The notes under the pieces are model-generated. The model was not told the DNA's origin. It made no database searches and saw nothing but the letters and a program-made list of their open reading frames with translations. A stretch of DNA of 64,000 nucleotides from Ochotona curzoniae (Eukaryota; Chordata; Mammalia; Lagomorpha; Ochotonidae). Below are positions 49,613 to 61,214 of this stretch, piece by piece. Where the stretch lies: positions 558,001-622,000 of the forward strand of contig NW_024465746.1 of assembly GCF_017591425.1 (NCBI RefSeq), given 5' to 3'. A program made the translations under genes and the position numbers. Positions within the stretch are counted from its first letter, which is position 1; the number at the start of each line of letters is the position of its first letter.

Positions 49613-50216
49613 CTCCTCTGTGCTGGCATTTTAACGCCTCTAGCAATTCTTTGTGTCTTGATACGCTGCGTATTCCTTCTAGAAGCACTCATGTGTTTCT
49701 CATTTCACGTGCATTCGTTCATTCCCTTTGTAAGCCTGCTGCAGGGCCATCCTAGCCATGATCCTGAAGATGCCAGCTGTGAGACTGATCCCTCCCCATC
49801 CTCAGGGCACCCTGCACAGAAGCACATGTGAGGCCAGACGAGGAGTGTTCCAGAGGAGGGCAACTGACATGTGTGTGGCTGTGGATGACTTCTAGAGGAA
49901 AGAGCAAAAAGCTGAGCTGAAGCTGGTCTGGTGGAGAAAAGAAAACCGGTGGGGGCTGTGTCCCCTGTGGCACAGGTGTAGCACGCAGCCCAGCACAGGG
50001 CTGATGCAAGCTGCCTTACGGGGCAGGAGCACTGCCCACACGATGGGTCCTGGTGGGAAAGGAAGCTGTGGGAACAGGCCTGGGAGTAGACTGCCCTCCA
50101 CAGGGTGGGTGAACAGTCTCACTGGGCTGGATCCCATGTAAGGCCTGAGTGAATCAGCCCACGCAGGACTCCACATATTCAGCTTCACAAGGCTGCTCGG
50201 GACCCTTCGGACAGGT
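49613..50216. other. Unique intronic DNA
   Basis: GC-richer than its surroundings; no gene or confident repeat recognised. Confidence 0.4.
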
Positions 50217-50546
50217 CAGGTCTGTGCCCCGTCCTGCACAGCTCCCTGGCTTCCTGCCCCTCTGAAGGCCATATGCCTTTCTCCTCCAGGCCTAGTTCAT
50301 CACTTGGATGGACCATTCCAGACTTCCCCCTCTGCTCCATTTCTCCTGGTCCCCTTCCCACGCTTACTGTCTGTCTGTGTAGCACTTATCTCCCAAAATG
50401 CCTTGTAACTTCTTTTTATTCCATCCATTGCTCATTTCCGTCTCATATAATGTCAGCTCCCAAAGGTGAAGGGGAACTTTGTCATCTCCCAGGCTCCAGA
50501 ACAGGGCCCAGCACTCGTGGTTTGCTGATCGAATGAATAGCTGCAT
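50217..50546 (+). repeat. L2 LINE 3' end
   Basis: Shows the characteristic L2 3' order: tccctggcttcctgcccc, tgtgtagcacttatctccc, ctcccaaaggtgaagggga, actttgtcatctcccagg, ccagaacagggcccagcac and the terminal gaatgaatagc. An ancient mammal-wide relic. Confidence 0.75.
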
Positions 50547-50582
50547 ATTCCTTACACTGTTTTAGAGTAGATTTTATATTCT

Positions 50583-50803
50583 AGCTTACCCCACAATGAC
50601 TTCAACAGCCAGAGCGGGGCCAATCCAAAGCCAGGGGCCCAGAACTACATTCTTTTGTTTCACATGATGGAGGGGCCATCATCCTCCACTTGCAAGGCGC
50701 ATTAGCAGGAAACTGAGTTGGAAGTAGAGCAGCTGTGACTTGGACCAGAGGGACGCAATTGCAATCGGTGGTTTAATGTGCTGTGCCCAAGTGCCTGCCA
50801 CCT
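50583..50803 (-). repeat. Old C-type SINE, tail side missing
   Basis: Starts within the SINE at acttcaacagccagagcgg, continues with ccaatccaaagccagg and gggccatcatcctccact and ends tgtgcccaagtgcctgcc. The purine segment and tail are absent. Confidence 0.78.
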
Positions 50804-51764
50804 CCATTCTGTAATCTCACTTCATTTGTGTTCAGACAGCCCCCAGTTTACAGGCTATCACGTTCTCTTATAAGAAATTTCAAAGTAAGACAAAAAGACA
50901 GTTCCAACCCACCCAGTTATTCATTTGTTTTTCTAGGTGGATTTGAAAGGGAGTGACAGAAAGGGAGAGAGCATTGAGGACATGGCTCATGCATGAGTGA
51001 GCTTTCTGGTGATAAGGCAGCCATTCACATTCAGTAGATACTGTACTGGCGTTGAGGAGTTTGGATCTTTTCCAGGTGGGCACTGTGTGGTCCCATCCTG
51101 TCTAGGATGTGGCATGATGGCAGTGAGCACGGTTCCTAGGCAGCCCTGCTGTCCAGAGCAGGAGCGGCCAGACTCTGCTGGTGAGCTTGCATGGGCAGGG
51201 GACAGATGGATTCAATGTCATTGCCACATAGGATAGTTTCCATTTGTTGTGTGTTTATTGGGGTACCCTCTGTTGGCAGGCCAGGAACCCCTGCATTTCT
51301 TTGCATCCAATAGATGACATGAAAGTTTCTTTGCATTTGGTTCTTAGGACAGAAGGTAAAAATGCAGATGCTGGTCCAAAAAGACACTAATCTATGCACA
51401 AGCCCTTTGGGATAAGGGAGAGTTTTGTGTTCATTCCTCCACTCCCCAGCTTCCCAGTTCTCCTTCACTTCTCTCCATTTTACATCTATCCTGGAAGACT
51501 TCTAACATAAACTGGCAGGAGTAGGGCCTGCCATTCTGCTGTATGCCACACTTGCGCTGCCCAAATTTCAGCTCAGGATCAGCACTCCTTGGGTTACTCG
51601 GTCTGTGATACTATACGAATCATGCTGTGCCTTACGCTGGATTGTCCCCTGGTGCCCACACTCAATGCTTCCATAGCCAGGGGCACCAGGCCCTTGCTCA
51701 CTCTTCTGGTTTCCTTTACTTAGCCCCCTTTCTTTGACTCTGGAGTTGGTTCTTGCTTCCTGGT

Positions 51765-52032
51765 TGTTTTGTTAGAGAGATTTTCCATTCCATGGCTCAT
51801 AATCTAAATGCATGCAACAGCTGAAGCCAAAACCAAAACCAAAACCATATGGGTCTCCCACACAGGTGACCGGGCACCCAACACTTGGGTCTTCCTCTGC
51901 TGCATTTCCATGTGCAAGATCAGAGAGCAGGAATGGAAGGAAGCAGGTAGGACTTCCTAGCTGAACCAATGCTCTGACACGGGGAGCTTCTGTTGCAAGC
52001 GACGCTTTAACCAACCACAACACAGATGCCCA
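51765..52032 (-). repeat. Old C-type SINE with a CCAAAA tandem
   Basis: Shows tgttagagagattttccat, a (ccaaaa)-type tandem at 51826-51847, atgggtctcccacacagg, cacttgggtcttcctctgc and ends acaacacagatgccc. The tandem lies just before the conserved ggtctccca block. Confidence 0.78.
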
Positions 52033-52690
52033 CTTTCTGATAACACTTGACAACTTCTACAGTTAATTTCCTTCCTTGTGGTGGGAGCCTTTCTGCAAGG
52101 TCATCGTTGTTGACTGTGACGCACTGGTCTCTGCCATAGCGGACTTTTGTACAACCTTTCCTTTGGTGAAGCCGATCTTCCATGTTTTGTCACACCTCTT
52201 TGAAAGATTTCTGTTGCTATTTCCTTTCAAGTTGTCAGCGACCTTGGCCAGCGCTCCAACCTTTGAGCTTCTCTGCATGGTTCTTGCTTTCCAATAGTTC
52301 TTCTCTGCTCATCATTTTGAACAACATTCCCGTCAGGGCTGGGTCTGCCTTTCCTTGATGGTCTCTAAGCCTCAACGTGTCCATACTATCAACTGATCAT
52401 TTGTAGATGTGATTCCAGGAACGTGTTGAACCATAAGCACAGCACTTCTTAAACTTTTACTCACAGCATGGATTCCCATCTCTACTTTGATTAGGAATCC
52501 AATAGGCACTTTTGTATAATTATTGTCATACCTATTTTTATTTTGTGAATTAAAAATAGCACCTGCTGTTTCATCTACATCAGACACAAGCTGTATGGTG
52601 ACAGGGACTGGCCATCTCTGCCTGGCCCTCTCCAGGACCCTCATCACTCAGTTCAACAAAGGTTTTTTAAGGACATAAATATGCATGTTT
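52033..52690. other. Unique intronic DNA
   Basis: No gene or repeat recognised. Confidence 0.4.
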
Positions 52691-52699
52691 CAAATAACA

Positions 52700-52960
52700 A
52701 GCATTTTCCTTTCTAGTCCAGCCTTACTCTATTCTCATTCTTCCCCACCATCTTTCAAAGATCTAGCCAAGGCTCTCCTCCTCTACAGCCCTGACATGGT
52801 ACTCTCATTTTTTCATTGTTCTTGCTATCAGTCCTGTGGTTGAGCTTCCTGCACCCTTGGACCTGACCTTTAAAGGGAAGGACCTTGTCTCTTGCGGGCA
52901 TCACAGGAGCACTTCTTGTTAAGTAGGTTTGGCATACTGCAAATTAATTCATCCCTTCAT
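52700..52960 (+). repeat. Probable L2 LINE fragment
   Basis: A pyrimidine-rich run with ctagccaaggctctcctcc is followed by taaagggaaggaccttgtct, similar to the L2 'gagggcagggactttgtct' block. Diverged. Confidence 0.45.
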
Positions 52961-53021
52961 TAATATATCTAACTAGTGTATGGAGCACCGATAAGTAAAA
53001 AAGAAAAACAATTTGGTTAGT

Positions 53022-53281
53022 TTTATATGTGTTAAATTTGAAACCCAAAGAGAGAGAGAGATTGCCTGCAGTATCTAAAGATGGGTCAGTCTGAGACCAG
53101 CATGTAGGGTCCCATATGGGTATCAGAGACCAAATACTTGACCCAAGTACATCACCATGCCTCCCAGAATGTGGCAGAGCATTCAGCTGAATCAGAGGTG
53201 GGGAAAGTGCTGCTTGAGCTAACCCCTCTCGTACTGGGCATGGGGTACTGAGCAGTCCCAACCATTCCACCAAATGCCCTC
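53022..53281 (-). repeat. Old C-type SINE
   Basis: Shows aaagagagagagagattgcc, tagggtcccatatgggtatc, atacttgacccaagtacatc and ends attccaccaaatgccctcc. Reverse orientation. Confidence 0.75.
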
Positions 53282-54181
53282 CAATTTTTTGTTCTTCCAC
53301 ACGATGATTTCTCAAGTTTTCATACCACGTAAATTGCTCATTTATACTCTGGTTACTAAAGCATTTCGATTTGACTTCCTTACAGTTTTGCTCAAGTGTA
53401 GTTACCAGGTTAATCTATCTGAAATGTTTGCTCCTCTTGGAAAGTTTCATTGGCATTTTCTAACCTGTTGATTCCTCGTTTCCCTACCCTCCATTGTTCT
53501 CCTCCAGTAACTAACTTTTCTTCCAACCCTTCTTCATTCTCTGACTTTTGATAAGCTCATCATTTTAGCCCTAAAGCTTGTATTTATTCCTTCTGATCTT
53601 TAGTCTCTCTTTTTTCAGCTGATTGATTCTGCTTTATTCAGTTTCCCACAGTCTTTATTTCCACATGGAGTGCAGCACACCTCCATCTGCCTATCCAATA
53701 ATGAAGATAACCATGGTAATTGCTCATACTATTGAAGGCTTCCTGTGTATTTTGAAATTTATATCTATAAGGGATCTTCAAAGAATTCATGCAAAACATG
53801 TGAGGATATGTGGGTCCCTCATCAGGATATAGAGGGTCTAAGCACAGAGGAAGATGGGTGCTACAAATACTCCAAATCTGTCCTTCTCCTGTGTCCACAG
53901 TGGGGCAACGGAAAGGGCTACTCCTTGCTATCAAACTGCATCAGCCCCCGGGGATGAGGGACAGTCATTTGATCATGCCTTGGAGACCCTGATGTGGAAA
54001 GAGTGTTCCAAGGTTGTTCCTTGAGTGGCTTTGATAGTTCTGAGATGTTGTTGTCCTTGTTGCACTGGGGCTAGGAAAATCTTTCCAAGGTCTGTTGGCT
54101 GACCATGTTCACCTTAGTGAACGCACCAGGCCAAGAACATGTTGCAAAACTTGGCCAGTAGAGTTGTCCAACCTGTTCTAC
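53282..54181. other. Unique intronic DNA with an inverted-repeat scrap
   Basis: The short block gatcttcaaagaattcatgc at 53772-53791 resembles one arm of the small DNA element at 42776-42972. No gene seen. Confidence 0.4.
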
Positions 54182-54379
54182 AAGGAGCCAGGAGCCTTTT
54201 CCAGGTCTCCCATGTGGGTGCACGGTCCCAAGGCTCTGAGCCGTCCTTGACTGCTCTGCCAGGCTACAGGCAGGGAGCTGGATGGGAAGAGGTGCTGCCG
54301 GGATCTGAACTGGCGCCCATATGGGATCCTGGCATGTTCAAGGCAAGGACTTTAGCTGCTAGGCTACCACACTGGGCCC
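54182..54379 (-). repeat. Lagomorph C-type SINE, truncated
   Basis: Only the 5' two-thirds remain: agccaggagccttttcc, ggtctcccatgtgggtgcac, gcagggagctggatggg, tgaactggcgcccatatggg and gctaccacactgggccc. The tail side is absent. Confidence 0.92.
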
Positions 54380-54439
54380 TTCTTGAGCTTTCTGAGGTAC
54401 CTTCGTATAAGGCCACAAACCAAATATTTGAAGTATATT

Positions 54440-54690
54440 TTTACATTTATTCCTCCTAATAAATCTTTGAGTTAGAGACACTTATTATGCCAGTTTTACA
54501 GATGGGAAATTACAAACTGGGAGGAAAGTACCCTCTCTGAAGCTCAGAGCTGCCATGAGGGAGCACAGACTTGGGTCCAGTTCTAACTCAGCCCGGTCCC
54601 GGGTGAAGCACTCCCCTGTTACTGACTCTCGCAGTCTCTGGGACCTTAGTTATAAAACGAGCATTAATGGTGGTACTTGGTTAAAGCCCT
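54440..54690. repeat. MIR-like ancient SINE sequence
   Basis: gccagttttacagatggga with gaaattacaaactggg matches the antisense MIR core; the downstream gggaccttagttataaaacg resembles a second, sense MIR block. Ancient mammal-wide SINE remains. Confidence 0.65.
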
Positions 54691-54834
54691 AGTAAACAAC
54701 ATTTAAAAACATTTCCTTCTGTCTTTTTCAGTCTCCCGTGATCCTTACCAATTGTAGTGTTCTCAGTTGTTCAGCTGGGATTTTAATCTGCTTAATCCAA
54801 TACACAATTTAATTAAACGCTGCCTTCGCTGAGT

Positions 54835-55100
54835 TCTTTTTTACAAATTATTCGACAAGCAGATGTAGGGAGGGAGGGAGGAAGAGAGAGAGAGAGAGAG
54901 AGAAATAGTTCTTTCATCTGCTGATGCATTCCCTAAATGTTCTCAATAGTTAAGGACCCAAAGCCGCATCCAGGTTTCCCATCTGGGAGGCTCAACCAAC
55001 TTACCGACTTCTGCTGCTTTCCCATGAGCATTCGAAGGAGCAGGTGGAACTGACAGGGATACATATGTGGCAGATTAACTCACTCCAGCACAACGTGGCG
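54835..55100 (-). repeat. Old C-type SINE with GA microsatellite
   Basis: The purine block at about 54868-54903 (gggagggagggaggaag then gagaga) replaces the usual acagagagag segment. Then come tttcatctgctgatgcattc, ggtttcccatctggg and the eroded 5' end. Confidence 0.75.
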
Positions 55101-55635
55101 TCCTTCCTTCAGGTCTTGTTGATGTTACCTTAAATGCAATTTTAAAAAACTAAGTGACAGCTTAAAACTGCATGGCGTTATCACGTAAAACATTATGTTT
55201 GGAAAGACAGAATGAGGAATAGCTCAGTAGAGCTGATTAGCATGCTTTTTCAGGTCCTCCAACATGGGATATGAGGGTCTTAATGTTTAGGTCAAAGCTT
55301 CACTTTTGTTTACTGATTATGCAATTGAAATTTCTGTGCTCTTGCTCTTTAGTTGAATTTCTTACGTATTTTGGCGTTGCCCTGCAATGAGATTTTGGTA
55401 CGCAAATATTTCCCCTGTTGTATAAGTTGTTTAATTTATTGGTTCCTTTGCAGTACCAAATATTTTTAATTTGCTGTAAACCCATTTGTCTGGTTTGCTT
55501 ATGCTGACTTACTTTTATGGTCCTATTAAAAAATCACTAAGCCTCATGGCATGGAGCATGACCCTGTGTTTTCTTCTAGCAGTTTTATAGTTTAAGTTTT
55601 CTAAGTTTTGGATTCATTTTGAATTGAGTTTTGGG

Positions 55636-55979
55636 TATCGTAGTTCCCCCTTATCTACAGAGAATATGTTTCAAGACTCTGCATGGGTGCCTGAAGCCAT
55701 GGATAACAGAAAATCTGTGCAACATCATAGCAGTATGGTAATGGTGTGATAACTGAGATGACTACCGGGTGACCCCTATATACAGTGTGGACACTGTGAG
55801 CAAAGCAGTGGTTCAAAACCCAGACAGAACGCAGCAGGACGGCATGAGATCACAGCACACTACTCAGCATAGTGTGAAATCTAATATCTAGGGTCCATTT
55901 TGAATGTTCAATTTAGTGCTTTTCAACCAGAGTTAGTTATGCAACTGAAAGTGTGAAAATCTAAACTCAGGGTAAAGGA
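55636..55979 (+). mobile_element. Tigger-like (TcMar) DNA transposon remnant
   Basis: The left end gtagttcccccttatctaca and then gtgcctgaagccatggataa, the centre tatacagtgtggacactgtg and gcaggacggcatgagatcac, and the right end caactgaaagtgtgaaaatc plus ctcagggtaaagga follow the Tigger family layout. The two ends are inverted-repeat related. It is non-autonomous and has no transposase frame. L1 sequence resumes immediately on the right, so it inserted into the L1. Confidence 0.8.
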
Positions 55980-56289
55980 TAAACTGCATATGATGTAAGG
56001 ATTCGATTTTATTCTGCGTGTTGATAAACACTTTTCCCAACGTCATTTATTCTCAACATTTTCCATTGCATATTTTCTTGGCACCTTTGTTCTGAATTGA
56101 TAGAAATTAAACTCATGAGTCTGAGCTCTCTGTTGCGTTTCGTTGGTCAGTATGTCTGCTTTTATGTTGAATGAGATACCGTGGCTTTGTACTATATTTT
56201 CAAGTGCAAAATGATAAATATGCTGACTTTAGCTTTGTTCTTTTTGATGAAGATTACTTTGTATAGTTGTGTCTTTAATGATTCCATTC

Positions 56290-56572
56290 ATTTTTTTTTT
56301 TTTTTGAAAGTAAGAATGGGGGAGAGAATGGGAAAGAGAGCTTATACTTGCTGGTCCACGTCCGGAGTGGTTGCAATGATTTAGTGCAGTCCAGACCACG
56401 TGCTGGAACCTGGAACTCCAGCCACATCTCCCACCTGAGTCTGTGGAGCCCACATACTTGGGCCTCTGCTGCTTTCTCGGGTGCATTACTGGAGCTGGAT
56501 TGGAAGTGACACAGCTTGGCTTAAACCAGGTCTCATATGGGATGCTGTGTCCAAGAGAGCAGCTTGACCTAT
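56290..56572 (-). repeat. Old C-type SINE inside the antisense L1
   Basis: A T-run at 56289-56304 is followed by gagaatgggaaagagagc, cttgctggtccacgtccgg, cacatctcccacctgagtc, cttgggcctctgctgctt and ccaagagagcagcttgacc. L1 text resumes near 56575. Confidence 0.82.
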
Positions 56573-57479
56573 TGTGGAGTTTCTTATCTTTTTCTGTGAA
56601 AAATACCACTGGATTTTGAAAGACTTCCAATGAATTGTTGTAAGACTTTTGATAATTGTTGAAAATCTAACTGCATTCATTCTTGTGATTCTTGAGCTTG
56701 AAATGTCCTCTCAAATGAATTTGAATCTTCCCCAATTCCTTTTATCAGCATTTTATGGTATTCTGCTTGCAGATTTTACATCTCTTTGATTAAATTCTTA
56801 AAGTTTTTACTTTAATTAAGTTTTTACCAGTATGACTAGTGGAAATTACGTCTTGACTTTTTTCTGATACTTTGTTGTTAGTGTACAGAAAAGATGCTGA
56901 TTTTGTATGCTGAACTTACAACCTGCAACTTTAGTGATTTTTTTATTATAACAGATAAGGGTGGAGTCTTCATTGCTTTTCTTTTAAAAATTTTTTTAGT
57001 GCTTTGCTTATATAATATCATGTGTCTGCAATTCTATTTTCTTCTTTCCAGTTTAGAAGACTTTCACTGTCTTCCGTTTCCTAGTCCCAATGCTGTGTGA
57101 GACAGAAGTAGCAAGGTGGGCTGCCATCCCTTCTCGGCCTTTCTGCTGAGATCCGTTGAAAGGGTGGGCTTCTCTGTTTTGTTCCTGATCTTACAAGAAG
57201 AGCTTTAAGTCTTTACCATTAAGTATACCACACGTGGGTTTTTAGTATGTGGCCTTTATTGTGTAGAGGAATTTTTTTTTTCCTTACCTATTTTGTTGAG
57301 ATATTTTTCTTTAAAACCATAGAAGGCTGTGCATATTGTCAAGGTCTTTCACGCATCTGTTGAGTTGATCGTACGATTTCTGTCCTTCATTTTGTTCATG
57401 TGATGTTTCCACTTCCAAATTTGCATAAGTTTGATCACACTGCTTCTCTTGGAGGGCATCACCGGATGGTGGAGAGATC

Positions 57480-57835
57480 CTTTAGATACGTGTTGCATTT
57501 GGGTTTTTTGCTTGTTTGTTTCATTTTTATTTTTCTTGATACGGTTCCAGAGGCTCAAGGAATTCCCCTTCCACCCTCCTCACTCCCCTACTGTTTTCCA
57601 AGTCCGTTATTCTGCTATTTAAGTAAAATAAGCCCATCCGAAAAAGACAAATGCATGTTATTTTGTATAAAGCAACTTTCATGCAAAATATAAGATTAAA
57701 GATAAATAACTAAACAGCTATACACATATGTTCATCAAGGAGTGAAGATGGGCTGCAGTGTGCATTGCTACTACCAAATAAAGAAGGATTTCCAGCGAAA
57801 CTGATCAATATATCTTGACAAAAGGATACTTAAAT
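57480..57835. other. Insertion of uncertain origin within the antisense L1
   Basis: L1 similarity fades near 57475 and returns near 57840. Between them lies pyrimidine-rich DNA (57540-57600) with gttattctgctatttaag, also present at 790-815, and then AT-rich DNA. Possibly a member of an unlisted lagomorph repeat family. Confidence 0.4.
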
Positions 57836-58589
57836 AGCAGAAAGTGTGTTGAATTGGCTTGGCCAGTATCATGCCGAACTTGTTTGTGTCTGTGTTCATT
57901 AGGGATATTGACTCGTATTTTGCCAAGTTTTGGTGTCCAAGTAATGTTGATCTCGTAGGAGGAGCTGGGAAGGATTCCCACTCCAGTTGTCTTGGGGATT
58001 AGTGTGGGGGCGAATTGAAGAAGAATCGGTGCTAGTTTTGTCCAAGCATTAGCTGGAATCATCAGATTCTGGGCTCTTCTTTGATGAGAGAGAGATTTCG
58101 GTGACTGCCTCAGGCTCATTGTGCTTTCCTGGTCAGCTCAGATCGTCTCATGCTTCCTGATTCTGTATTAGAACGTTACGAGTGTCTAGGAATTTACCCA
58201 TTTCCCTGCATTTTCTTACTTTGCAGTCATGCAGTTGCATGCAGCCATCTCTCAGGATCCTTTGTAATTTTCTACTGGCTTAATCTAGTTGGAGGTTTAT
58301 CTGATTTGTCTGTTCAAAAAGCATGGTGGTCCTTGTGCTGCTTGTTTTCCTGGTTTCTGTCTCAACTGTGTCTGCTCTGATTTTTTTGATTCCTTCTTGC
58401 TGCTAAGGTTGGGTTTGGGTTGTTCTTCTTTCTCAGTTTCTTTTTATACTGTTCGCTAGAGTGCTTATTTGAAATCATTTTTCTTTTTTTTTTTATGTAG
58501 GTGCTTATGGCTTTCTCTCTTAGCACTTGGCTTAGTACTTCTCTCAAGTTTTGGTATACACATTCCTGAATTACTTGCATATATTTATT

Positions 58590-58983
58590 TACTCTCATGT
58601 TTTCATTTTACTTGAAGTGAGGATGGGGCAAGGACGAGAAAGAGAAAGAAAAAGAAAGGGAAGGAAGGGGAAGGAAAAGAGAGGGGAGGGCAGGGGAGTG
58701 GAGAGGAGGGGAGAGGAGGGAAAGCAGAGGAAGGGAGGGCTGTTCTTTTAATACCAAGTTCTCTCTCTAATGACTGCAACTGCCAGGAATGGGCCAGTCT
58801 CAGGCTTTTAGTCTGGAACTCAGTCCATGTCTCCCCATGCGGTGGTAGGGACCAAGGTTCTTGACTTATCAGCTCCTCACCCTGAGGTATGCTGTAGCAG
58901 GAAGCTAGAATTCAGAGCGAATCACCCCAGTAAGGGATGTGGGCACCCCAAGCATTGTCCTTACCACTACACCAAAGCTCACC
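58590..58983 (-). repeat. Old C-type SINE with large purine expansion
   Basis: About 125 bases of purines (58615-58740) sit where the SINE carries its short GA segment. Downstream come ctctaatgactgcaactgcc, catgtctccccatgcgg, agaattcagagcgaatcacc and ccactacaccaaagctcacc. Reverse orientation. Confidence 0.8.
58615..58742. repeat. GA/GGA-rich microsatellite
   Basis: Variants of gaaag, ggaag and gagggg form an almost pure purine run inside the surrounding SINE copy. Confidence 0.9.
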
Positions 58984-58989
58984 CCTCAA

Positions 58990-59394
58990 GAAGGGTAATT
59001 TCAGTTTTCACTTTTAAGATTTTATTTTTAATTAACATTGAACAGGCTTGATGTGATCTATAGATGTAGTTCTAAGGTCCTCCCTCCCTTCTCATATCCT
59101 CCCTCTCTTCTCACCTCCTTTCAGTCCTTCCTTCTCCATTTCTCTGTCCCTTTTTTCTGGGTTTTTTTTTTTGTTACTATATGTTAGATTTACACTATAG
59201 CAAAAGGATTAACAATTCACTGCATACAAAGTTTACATATAAATGAAAAAAGGAAAAGACCTTAGTTTAGCAGGAATACAGTCAACACCTATGAAACAAT
59301 TCTGAATAGAAAAATGACCATTTCACCCTTATACAGTATATCATAAATTAATTATACATCATTAAAACTATAGTATAGCATCCTTTTAAAAAAA
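58990..59394. repeat. Pyrimidine-rich repeat-like segment
   Basis: attgaacaggcttgatgtga leads into about 110 bases of ccctcc/cttctc-rich DNA and then an AT-rich part. The layout resembles common lagomorph interspersed sequence, but I cannot assign the family. It separates two blocks of the antisense L1. Confidence 0.4.
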
Positions 59395-59703
59395 GAAAAA
59401 AGTATTTGTTTTTATTTGAAGGTTGGAGTTTTACAGAGAGGAGACCGATAGAGGGAAGATCTTAGAGCCTCTGATTCACTCCCCAAATGGCCACAACTGA
59501 GCTGATCTAAAGCTGGGAACCTGGGGTTTCTTCCAGGTCTCCCATGTTGGTCCAGGGTCCCAAGGCTTTGGGTCATCCTCCACTGTTTTCCCAGGCCACA
59601 AGCAGAGAGCTGGACCAGAAGTGTAGTATCCTGGACACAAACCAGCACACATATGGGATGCCAGTGCCACAGGGTGGAGGATTAGCCTACTGTGCCCCCA
59701 TGA
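59395..59703 (-). repeat. Lagomorph C-type SINE, moderately old
   Basis: Tail side gtatttgtttttatttgaag, then ctgattcactccccaaatgg, ggtctcccatgttggtcc, cccaggccacaagcagag and the end ctactgtgcccccatgac. Confidence 0.88.
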
Positions 59704-60480
59704 CAGTCCCAGTAGTATGACATGCCTAACTGGCTTGACTAAGATATACAACAAAGTTTTACAAAGCTGTATTTTCAGTGATGTTGATCCACACAAGAAG
59801 GTGTTTCTTGATTGTTCAGGAGTTTATTTAATTTTCATGTTTTTGAGAATTTTCTTTATTTCAAATAATTCCTGTTATTGATTTCTAGTTTCATTGTTTT
59901 GTTTTGTGGTTAGAGGAGATACTTGCTATGATGTCATTCTTTTTCAATTTATCGAGACTTGTCCTGTGGCCTACTTCCCTCCTGGCAACCCTTGGGTATA
60001 CCTTGGGATGCGTGGGTCCTCGGCGACTGGGAGAGCAGTGTGCTGGGCAAGTTGCTCAGGCTCCTAGGGTCTTGCTGGTTTTCTCCCTGGATGCTCTTTC
60101 TGTTGCTGGAGGCAGAGGAGCAAAGTCCACACTGCATCCTATCTCTGCCTTCACATCTTCACAAGGTGTTGTAGGTTTCAGCGTCGTAACGTTGAGTGCG
60201 CACATATTCCCAGCCGGTATAGCCACTTGGTGAACCGTAATGTATTTGTCAGTCACTGTCAGTTGCCTCTGTCAGTTTTAGGCTCAATGGGTGCTTTGGT
60301 GCCAGAAGAGCTAGTCCTGTTCTATTATCTTTTCTTTTTGCATGCAACTTGCTTTTCCCCAATGCCTTGCTTTGATCTATGAGTGTGCTTAACTTTGAAG
60401 TTAATAGGCATGCGCACGGTATGGCTGCTTCCTTTGCTTGGTGTATTCAGAGCTCTGTCTCAGAATGGATAACTTAATAC

Positions 60481-60902
60481 ATTTCTAGTTCAAGGGCTTG
60501 TTGGCAGGTCCAGGGGTGCTGCTGTGCTTTTGTTTATTGACTTCTGGGTATTTTGTAATTTTTTTCTTTTGCAATTTTGTTTGTAATTTGATAATTTTCC
60601 TTAGTAATAAGCTGTGTTTTTTGTATTTTATCTTTTTTTTTTGTATGTACTACAAATTTTTTGCATTGTGGATATCATGAGGATTATATAAATAGTATTT
60701 TTTATTATAGGCTCTTTTAACATGGTAATAACTTAACAGTTTGTTTACATATTAAAACATCAGTTTTTCTTCATCCCTTCAATATTTGTTTTTGGTATCA
60801 ACCTATAAACAATTAATGTAGCAATTATTGTTATTAGTAGTAGCTATTATTTTTCATAGTTTTTGCATTTAGCCTTCATGCTTGCTGGTTAGAATTTTTT
60901 AG
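60481..60902. other. AT-rich intronic DNA
   Basis: T-rich low-complexity sequence with no recognised gene or repeat; may hold further eroded L1. Confidence 0.4.
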
Positions 60903-61214
60903 AAGTTTCATTTATTCATTTGAAAGGAACAATGTCAGAGGGAGAGATAGAAAGAGCAAATGAGACAAAAATCCTTCATCCACTGGTTCACTTCCGAAGT
61001 AGTCACAGGAGCCAGGGCTGGGCCAAGTAAGGCTGGGAGTAAGGAACTTTTGATCAGGGTCAGCCAAGTGTGTGGGAGGGACCCAAGCACCTTGATCATC
61101 TTCTGTTGCCTCCCTTGTCGGAGCAACTGAACTTGAATCGGAGCTCTGACCTGGGGTGCAGGCGACCTGGGGTGCAGGCATCCCGGGAGCAGCTTAGCTA
61201 ACCTTGCAATGCTG
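60903..61214 (-). repeat. Old C-type SINE next to PIEZO2 exon 2
   Basis: Shows tttcatttattcatttgaaa, ggagagatagaaagagc, catccactggttcacttcc, gggacccaagcaccttgatc and an eroded 5' end. A perfect 16-base tandem duplication (gacctggggtgcaggc at 61148-61163 and 61164-61179) lies inside. Its right end is about 230 bases from the exon. Confidence 0.8.

Larger units (their letters stand above)
55340..60480 (-). mobile_element. Large antisense L1 ORF2 relic, split by several insertions
   Basis: Reading left to right on the + strand the text follows antisense L1 ORF2 from its C-terminal part towards the N-terminal part. Blocks include ccatttgtctggtttgctta and gtgttttcttctagcagttt (55480-55600), cttttcccaacgtcatttat and ttcttggcacctttgttctg (56030-56095), tgaacttacaacctgcaact (56908-56927), ggcctttattgtgtagagga (57251-57270), gtgttcattagggatattga (57892-57911), and tttcattgttttgttttgtg plus ttgtcctgtggcctacttcc (59889-59980). 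It is interrupted by a Tigger-like element, SINEs and low-complexity DNA. It has many stops and is inactive. Confidence 0.82.

Noticed and set aside
50930..51230. Possible antisense C-type SINE
   Set aside because: Only the first 45 bases (gaaagggagtgacagaaagg) fit; the expected core blocks are missing.
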